From Rhipidocladum racemiflorum (taxonomy: Eukaryota; Streptophyta; Magnoliopsida; Poales; Poaceae), in contig CM070591.1 of NCBI GenBank assembly GCA_036346355.1, positions 18,770,001 to 18,834,000 of the forward strand: a DNA stretch of 64,000 bases, written 5' to 3'. The translations under genes were made by a program, and so were the position numbers. Shown one piece after another: positions 57,515-64,000 of this stretch. The notes below the pieces were generated by a model. The model saw nothing but the letters and a program-made list of their open reading frames with translations, did not search any database and was not told the origin of the DNA. The first letter of the stretch is position 1; every line of letters begins with the position of its first letter.

Positions 57515-58585
57515 AAATACCTGAGTGGAAGTGGGAGGAAATCGGAATGGATTTCATTACCGGTTTGCGAAGACTCAAGGAGGTTATGACTCCATATGGG
57601 TTATAGTGGATCGCTTGACTAAAGTAGCCCATTTTATCTCCGTGAAGACCACTTACTCGGGAGATAAATTAGCGTAATTATACATGACCAGGATTGTCTG
57701 CTTGCACGGAGTGCCAAAGAGGATTGTATCGGACGAGGTACCCAATTTACCTCAAGGTTACGGAATAAGTTGCATGAAGCCATGGGAACCCGTTTGAACT
57801 TCAAGATGACTTATCATCCATGAGGCGGATGGACAGACCGAAAGAGTCAACCAGATTCTGGAGGATATGTTGAGAGCTTGTGCATTGGCTTATGCTACCT
57901 CTTGGGATAAGAGTTTGCCGTATGCCGAGTTCGATTACAACAATAGTTATCGAGGCTAGTTCTGAGATGTCACCTTTTGAGGCATCATATGGTCGACTGT
58001 CGGACGCCATTGAATTGGAATGAGACCGTGGCGCCGTGTCTTGGACCTGATATTCTTCAAGAGGTCAAGAAACGGTCGCTATGATTAGGGAAAGGTTGAA
58101 GATAGCCCAATCTCGACAGAAGAGTTATGCCGACAATCGTCGCCGAGATTTGAGTTTTGAACCGAAGACTTTGTTTACCTCGAGTTACGCCTCAGGGGAG
58201 TTAAGAGGTTCCATGCCAAAGGGAAACTTGCACCTGCTATGTTGGACCATTTAAGATTTTGAGTCGCAGAGGCGAAGTTGCTTATCAGCTGAGTTGCCAC
58301 GATCGTTGGCAGGAGTGCATGATGTATTCCTTGTGTCCCGATTGAAGAAGTGTCTTGAGTTCTGACGAGCAATGCACACCGCTAGAGTCAATTGAGTTGC
58401 AAGAGGATTTGACTTATGAGGAGTATCCCGTAAGGATTCTAGACACAAGGGATCGAGAAACTAGAAACAAGTCAACCCGTTTTTGTAGAGTTCAGTGGAG
58501 CAACCATGAAGAAAGCGAAGCGACTTGGGAGCGCGAAGAGGATTTGAAGAAAGAGTTTCCAAACCTATTCTGTAGTGAGCCCTGA
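57515..58585 (+). pseudogene. Integrase core and chromodomain of element G, heavily broken
   Basis: Codons for GMDFITG, VSD, the DGQTERVNQ block and the SPFEA(L/S)YGR stretch can be found, but in changing frames. Only the last part (58355-58585: LDTRDRETRNK, VQWSNHEESEATWEREEDL) is open for long and carries the chromodomain to TGA. Changes against the minus-strand copies are often at CAG/CTG (CATGAGGCGGATGG for CACAGACGGATGG). This is much denser damage than in 54243-57300. Confidence 0.8.
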
Positions 58586-58607
58586 ATCTCGGGGACGAGA
58601 TTCTATT

Positions 58608-58621
58608 AAGGGGGGGAGGTT
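58608..58621 (+). other. Polypurine tract of element G
   Basis: AAGGGGGGGAGGTT directly before the 3' LTR at 58622. Confidence 0.95.
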
Positions 58622-60437
58622 TGTAACACCCCAAAATTTTGCTTTTCTTAAATTCATGTGTGATTTGGTACTTTGGTGAATTTTTGGAATTTTCTGGAAT
58701 TTATTTGGATTTATTTGGAATTTATTTGAATTTATTCCATTTTGAAATAATTAAAGAATTTAATCTTGCAAATAAAATTTTGTTGGAAATATTTTATTTG
58801 AGTCCAAAATGATCCAAAATATTTTCCAGAATTTTTCTGGAATTTTTCTGAGTCTTTTGCTATTTTTAATGAATTAAATGAATTACTGGGAATTATTTTA
58901 AATATTAAATCGCTGGAAAATCAACCGAGTCGGTTACTGTTCATCCGACCGAGCCCGAGTCAGACTCGAGTTCGAGTCCGACCCGAGCCACGTGACTCGA
59001 CCGAACCCACTCCTAAACCTAATCAATCCCAACCGTTGGATCAAGATCCAACGGCTGAGATCCGCCCATACCGGTTCGAGCCGTATCCGGCCCGGATCCG
59101 ATCGCGCGCCGTGCGATCGTGGCCGTTGATCGCGCCACGTGGGCGGTGGCCGAAAGGCCGTCGTCTTCGCCGAGTCCGAGCCGGACTCCGCCGCCGCACC
59201 CGCCGCCGTGAAGAACTAGGTCTCCGTCTTCCGCACGGACGCCGAGGCTATTTAATGCCCGGATCGCACCCCGAGGACCGCCGTGACCCCGCGCACTTCT
59301 TGCCCTAACCCGCCGAGCTCTAGCCGCCGTAGGTTCGCCGGAATCGCTCGCCGTAGTTGCGTGAAGCGCCGCCACGGTCCTTGCCTCGCTTCGCCGCCGT
59401 CCGCCGTCCTCCGCCGCCATTGACCCCAGATTCGAAACCCCCGAAGCCAGGCGCACCCGAAGACACCATCCATCTCGCCGGAGCACGCCCCAACCGCCGT
59501 TTGGGTGGTCGCCGTCCTCAGCGCCGGCAGCCGCAACTCCGCCGTGAAGCCATCGCCGACCCCGAGCTCCACCAACCGTCCGATCAAGATCCAAAGGCTT
59601 AGATCGTGCCACGTCACCTCGGTGAGTTTCCCCGTTGAAAATCCTAGATCTAATCCCAACCGTTGGATCTAGATCCAACGGCTTAGGTTGCGCCGCGTAT
59701 CAAGAACTGCACCAGGTTAGATTGGATCTGGACCGTTGGATCAAGATCCAACGGCCCACGATCGATCCACGTGCGCCCAAGCACATGAGGCCAAACTCAA
59801 TCCTAGCCGCCGGATTTCAAACCAACGGCCACGACAGCCACGCCGTCCAGGAAGCCGAAGCCGCCGCTACCACGCGGCAGCGTGGTCACCGACACGCGGG
59901 GCCCGCGCGTGTCGGCGCCGACAGATCGTGGACGTCACCCCTGTCGTCATCGGTGGGACCCACCTGTCAGCACCGTGGGCTGAGCCCCGCTGACATCAGC
60001 GATGACGTTACCCGAGTGGTCCCACATGTCAGCCTCACCCGAGCTGTGGACCGGGTCCACCGTGGACCGAACCGCGCCGTGAGCTGAGCCCATGAGCCGG
60101 CTGACGTCAGCCAGCCAATCAGGAGCTGACACGTGTCCATGCCGACGCAGTAATTAATTTCGAAAAGAAAATGATTTAGTAATTCGAAATATTGATTCAA
60201 ATTTAGATTCAAACTTCAAACGCTTATAACTTTTGCGTTTCAACTCCGATTTGAGTGATTCAAATTTCTAAATTTGTATAAAATTGAGATCTACCTAAAT
60301 ATGAATTTTATTTAATTTTTGGACTAAAGTTTTTCTCTGTAATATTATTTAATTGATTATTTAAACTTTAAATAATCATAACTTTTGCGTTTTAACTCCG
60401 AATTTGACGATTCCAGTTTCTAAAAATCCACAAAATT

Positions 60438-60665
60438 ATGTTCTTTCTGTTTATGGATTTTATTTGGATGTTTGGATACTTTTTGCCTATTGTTTATTTG
60501 TGTATTTGCTATTTGCACGCTTTACGAGTAGACGTTGAAGTGCCGGAAGGATTCGAGGGAGAGGTATTGACTCAGGATCCAACTCAAGACCAAGAACAAG
60601 TACTTTTTGAAGGCAAGTTGTGCTTTGACCATGTTGATCCTATTTCGAAATCTATTTTGATTTAA
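60438..60665 (+). CDS. LTR small ORF, intact 75-codon copy (G/H LTR)
   Basis: A complete frame: hydrophobic residues 1-29 (MFFLFMDFIWMFGYFLP then VYLCICYLHAL), acidic residues 30-75 ending SKSILI. It differs from 16301-16528 by five replacements in the first 18 residues but only one (Val/Ile) in residues 30-75, against five synonymous changes there. The changeover lies close to a conserved TAG just before ACGTTGAAGTG, which could be a splice acceptor. The protein is unknown to me. Confidence 0.5.
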   Translation: MFFLFMDFIWMFGYFLPIVYLCICYLHALRVDVEVPEGFEGEVLTQDPTQDQEQVLFEGKLCFDHVDPISKSILI

Positions 60666-61486
60666 ACTATTGCATGCTAGTTCAATTAGAAAAATACTTT
60701 GTTTAAACCTGGGGGTTAGATAAATACCAATTTGCTATATGACACCTTGATTACTTAAGTATGTGCCATGACCCTTTGTCACCCTAGTTGTGGATTACTA
60801 GTTGGACATTATTAAATTGCCAACATGGGTTATAGACCGTTGTAGTATACTGCTTAGACTCACTCGTGCTCATAACATGATTTTGGACAATCAAATGTTA
60901 ATATTGACTTAATGATATATTGAACCTGTTTTGGAAAAGTATCATGTGATGTTGATGGCACGTGGTGCATGGTAATCAAGCGGGGTTTGATAAAGCTGAT
61001 TTTATTTGGGGCATGTGGCAAGAGTAATCAGGTGGGCCAGTTATGGCATTGGGGATGTTGATTTGGTTCTTCGGGTAGTCTTGCCCTGGTCACTCTAAGG
61101 ACTTAACCTTGCAAGCCTTTGAACTGGGTCATACTTGCAACCACATGGCTGGAATGGGACGGCCCTAGTTGACTAAGTCGCTAAGGACTCACTTGTGGAG
61201 CCTCAGGGTGTCAATTACACCGTTTGTGTGATTGTACGGGGGAGCGTATCGTGGCTGTGGCCAGATACCCATCTAACGGTGTGTTGGTCCCATACTTCGC
61301 CTTGGCTAAGGGAAGGGATGGTGTAGAGCACGAACCGGAGAGGACCACCTGTGTTGTTTGAGGCTTCCGAAAGGCTTTGTTACGGGAACTCGCCTTTGTG
61401 GTGTTTTACTGTATCTTGTGGGTAAAGTGCACAACCTCTGCAGAGTGTAGAATCTATTTAAATAGCCGAGTCCACGGTACTGGACA

Positions 61487-61735
61487 ATGCTCGGGAATTA
61501 CAGTCAAGGGTTAGATTTTCTCAAAAATAACTTGGATTTGAAAGGTTGGTTTGGTTTCGTAATGAAGATGATGGAAACGTGGTTTAGGATGGGAAAAATG
61601 TTTATTAAACTTCTTGAAAAGTTATTTATGCTTTACTTATTCCTACTGCTTTCGAATCTACTTATATTACTTGTCAAAAGTCATTTCTTGCAAATATACC
61701 TTAAGCTATTCCTTTGTACCAAGCCATGCATATAG
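61487..61735 (+). CDS. Second LTR small ORF, hydrophobic (G/H LTR)
   Basis: 82 codons with FMLYLFLLLSNLLILLV and the end CTKPCI. Position and core are shared with four other LTRs. Changes between copies include several replacements, so support for coding is weak. Confidence 0.25.
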   Translation: MLGNYSQGLDFLKNNLDLKGWFGFVMKMMETWFRMGKMFIKLLEKLFMLYLFLLLSNLLILLVKSHFLQIYLKLFLCTKPCI

Positions 61736-61769
61736 TATATTAGCTTGCATTCTGTGCATGACTTGCTGA

Positions 61770-61865
61770 GTACCAAGTACTCACCCTTGCCTCAACACAA
61801 TACCAGTTGAAGAGGAGACTACACCAGCTTCGGAGGAGGAACTCCAAGAGGATCCGTCTACTTAG
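61770..61865 (+). other. Conserved acidic frame without ATG near LTR 3' part
   Basis: 31 codons open to a TAG: VPSTHPCLNTIPVEEETTP, then EEELQEDPST and stop. The A/F-D LTR keeps the same frame and stop with CRNTTP and EEPST variants (about 38072-38167, minus). A candidate exon end. There is no start codon in frame. Confidence 0.25.
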
Positions 61866-62162
61866 GGATGCGAGCCCAGTCAGTTGCCTGTGGTATACTG
61901 GATGGCGCCACGATGTTACCTTATTTGATTTTCCGCTGCTATTATTTTTCTCTGAATAAGTTTCGCCATACGAGGCATACATTTGTAACTTGGCCATAAG
62001 GTCAAGTAACCAGTTTGGTTATTTAAATAAAGTACTTTGATAATATCGAATGGTATGATTGTGATATTTACCGATGTTAAGACTGTGTGCACTAGCGCGT
62101 TCCTGGACTAGTGCTGAATACACAGAGGGTCCGGATTTGCAAATTCGGGGTCCCGACAGAGG

Positions 62163-62175
62163 TGGTATCAGAGCC
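62163..62175 (+). other. Primer binding site of element H
   Basis: TGGTATCAGAGCC, 4 bases after the LTR end at 62158. Confidence 0.95.
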
Positions 62176-62377
62176 ATACTTGACCGTAGGCTCAACCCAA
62201 AGATAGAATGGTCGTAGTGAGGATAAAACCTATTTTCTAAAAGCTAAAAGTTGTCAAGACAAGAAATGACATCTCGACTTATCCCCTTCTCTCTTTTCTT
62301 GTCTCTTGCTGAAATTTTTCCTTACCTTATCACAATTTAAAAATTCCGAGTTCTTACGTAAAGCACTCTTGTGACAG

Positions 62378-62464
62378 ATGGAGGTTTTCTCGATGAGTGA
62401 GCATAGGTTCTTTAGTGAGACTCCTTCGCCGAGTCGCGTCATAGAAGAAAGAGTCACCCTTTAG
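62378..62464 (+). pseudogene. ORF0 remnant of element H
   Basis: Same 28-codon remnant and same deletion junction as in G (53855-53941). Confidence 0.75.
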
Positions 62465-62676
62465 GCGTTAGACTCCAGTGTTAGTTCGATTTGGATTTTC
62501 TTTGTTTGCTGAGTGTGCAGTATGTGTTGCAAGGCCCTTAGGCATTGTAAGCAGCCATACCAAGTTATTAATAATAAAGTTGGACCTTAAGGCTACACCT
62601 TTCGCCCCGCATAAGTTCCATATTACTTGTCTATTCTTGTTCCCCTCTCATCTCTAAACCTAGAGCAAATCGACAG

Positions 62677-63740
62677 ATGGTGAACACCCGTGGAAACTTT
62701 GGAAGCAATGGGAGTGGTTCTCGCCCAGCAGAAAACCCCAATGATGGAGCACCAGCACCGCCACTGGATATGCAGAATTTCGGAGCTTTTCTTGCTGCCC
62801 AGACTCAGTTGATGCATGCTATGATGCAACAAATGCAGCACGTCATTGCTCAGGCCACTGCTAATCAAGTTAATCAGGCCACGCTTGAGAATACAAAGGC
62901 TGTCGAGTTCATGAGGACTCACCCACCCACTTTCTCTGGGAATGCCAATCCATTGGAGGCCGATGATTGGTTAAGATCAATTGAGAGGAAGCTACACATA
63001 GCTCAATGCATAGGGAATGAGAAGGTACTCTCGCTTCTCATCGGTGGAAGGAACATTGCTTGAATGGTGGGAGAACCACGTGCCCAGCAGAGAACCCTCA
63101 AGATATCACTTGGGAAGAGTTCACAATGCATTCCGACAGTATCACGTGCCTGAAGGGATCATGGACCTTAAGAAGGAGGAGTTCAGAGCACTGAAACAAG
63201 GTAATCAGCCCGATGGCCGACTACCGAACAAGTTCACACAGCTAGCACGCTACGCACTGAGGATGTAGCGACAGATAAATCCAGGCAGTCTCGTTTTATG
63301 AAGGGACTCAACTCAGATTGCAAGTAGGATTGATCACCCACACCTTTCCAGATTTCCAAGAGTTGGTGAATAAGGCGCTTATTCTTGAGGACAAGCGCAA
63401 GGAACCGGATGAGAACAGGAAGCGCAGGATGCAACGGCAAGGATCACGCCAGGAACGCCATAGCGCTTGAGGGTTGCACCAAATCAATTCTTGATTCCAA
63501 CCACGAATGCAACAAGGACACCATCCCGGCACCAAGACACGCCAATCGTAACTACGGACCCCACCCGCTAGAAACGCTACCCTGTGCAAACAAGAAGGAA
63601 ACGGTGAGACGCCGCTACAAGCGCAACGAGCCAGACACTTTGCCAACATTGTCCAAAGAAGACAGCGAGTGACCCGATTCGCTTCAACCTAGGAACAACC
63701 CAGCTAGGGACGCCAGCACTGTGAGCCACACCCTGCATCG
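62677..63740 (+). pseudogene. gag of element H
   Basis: Open for 128 codons from MVNTRGNFGSNGSGSR through the start of the capsid domain (DDWLRSIERKLHIAQ). It is then broken at about 63030 (CTCTCGCTTCTCATCGGTGG for CTCTACGCTTCTCATCAGCTGG in G) and at many later places. It includes QATLENTKAVEF where G reads QGPRQNTRLSEF. Confidence 0.75.
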
Positions 63741-64000
63741 TGGTGAGAGGCCGAGTCAACCATGTCACCGCAGATGCATTGCGAGAATGCTACGGACGTC
63801 GTCTTTGGGTAAGTTACTTGTTAACTCGATACACCTGCAGCGGTTTTGTTTGACTCTCGAGCTTAGCATTAGTTTCTTTAGCAAGGCTTTGCGACTAGAT
63901 ATGACTTGAGTATTGAAATTCTTATGAGCATGCTTGTATTTCAAACCCCTGGTTCCGAACTCCGAGCGAAAGTAGGATGTTCCGGTGAGAATACTAATAG
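63741..64000 (+). pseudogene. pol start (protease) of element H, partial
   Basis: The VRGRVNHVTADAL start is readable, but the protease active site reads GACTCTCGAGCTTAGCATTAG where G has GACTCTGGAGCTTCGCATTCG, giving stop codons and loss of the DSG motif. It ends at the window edge. Confidence 0.7.

Larger units (their letters stand above)
53636..58621 (+). mobile_element. Internal region of element G (plus strand)
   Basis: 5.0 kb with PBS, leader, gag, pol, PPT between two nearly identical LTRs. It is about 0.7 kb shorter than the minus-strand copies because ORF0 is deleted. The leader 53653-54153 contains only the ORF0 remnant. Confidence 0.93.
58622..62158 (+). repeat. LTR shared by elements G and H
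   Basis: 3.5 kb. Preceded by the PPT of G and followed by the PBS of H, so it is the 3' LTR of G and 5' LTR of H. Landmarks: TATTTAA at 59249, GGTGAGTTT donor-like with GT at 59622, TGACGTCA at 60102, CCAAT (60115) and G-box (60130), small ORF 60438-60665, TATTTAAATA at 61455, AATAAA at 62026. Confidence 0.93.
62159..64000 (+). mobile_element. Internal region of element H, cut by the window edge
   Basis: PBS, leader, ORF0 remnant, gag and start of pol. The first 500 bases match G base for base as far as I can compare. The rest of the element lies to the right. Confidence 0.9.

Noticed and set aside
7029..58585. Many pol fragments treated as separate genes
   Set aside because: They are pieces of single pol genes separated by apparent 1-2 base shifts, so I merged them by domain.
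1..64000. Host genes, tRNA or rRNA genes, CRISPR arrays, DNA transposons
   Set aside because: None seen. All stretches could be placed in one retrotransposon family. The tRNA-like match is only the PBS.

Overview
The window is repeat DNA of a plant nuclear genome, most likely a monocot and probably a grass. Every stretch I can identify belongs to one family of Ty3/gypsy LTR retrotransposon of the chromovirus type, closest in my judgement to the Tekay/Del (RIRE3-like) clade. The evidence is the domain order PR-RT-RNase H-integrase-chromodomain, a PBS matching the 3' end of initiator Met tRNA (TGGTATCAGAGCC), a polypurine tract touching the LTR, LTRs that begin TGTAACACCCC and end in CCCGACA, and very long LTRs of about 3.4-3.5 kb. 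I found no host gene, tRNA, rRNA or CRISPR.
Layout. The oldest layer is a minus-strand tandem pair of elements sharing an LTR. Element A/F has its pol at 1-3557 and its gag, extra ORF and PBS at 28630-29985 plus 36986-37787. Then come the shared LTR (37788-41272), element D (41273-46997) and D's own LTR (46998-50122, cut by an insertion). A second minus-strand tandem pair, LTR-B-LTR-C-LTR (3558-28629), sits inside the gag gene of A/F. Its middle LTR is itself interrupted by a solo LTR (14830-18330). A plus-strand solo LTR (29986-36985, 5-bp duplication GTCTG) split the extra ORF of A/F, and it contains another plus-strand solo LTR (32433-35913, duplication CTTGC). From 50123 a plus-strand tandem, LTR-G-LTR-H, runs off the right edge after inserting into D's LTR.
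Coding content. A complete element reads LTR, PBS, ORF0 (about 240 residues, coiled coil and acidic tail), gag (capsid and a CCHC knuckle), pol (protease, RT, RNase H, integrase, chromodomain), PPT, LTR. ORF0 is present in A/F, B, C and D and was lost from G and H by one identical deletion. Nearly all reading frames are broken. The breaks fall strikingly often at CAG/CTG trinucleotides, which suggests that many are sequence errors linked to CHG methylation rather than true decay.
The most unusual feature is inside the LTRs. Each holds a TATA-like box, a GC-rich stretch, a conserved splice-donor-like GGTGAG, a TGACGTCA/G-box/CCAAT cluster and a small sense ORF of about 75 codons. In the second part of that ORF, differences between copies are mostly synonymous. 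The LTR therefore looks gene-like.
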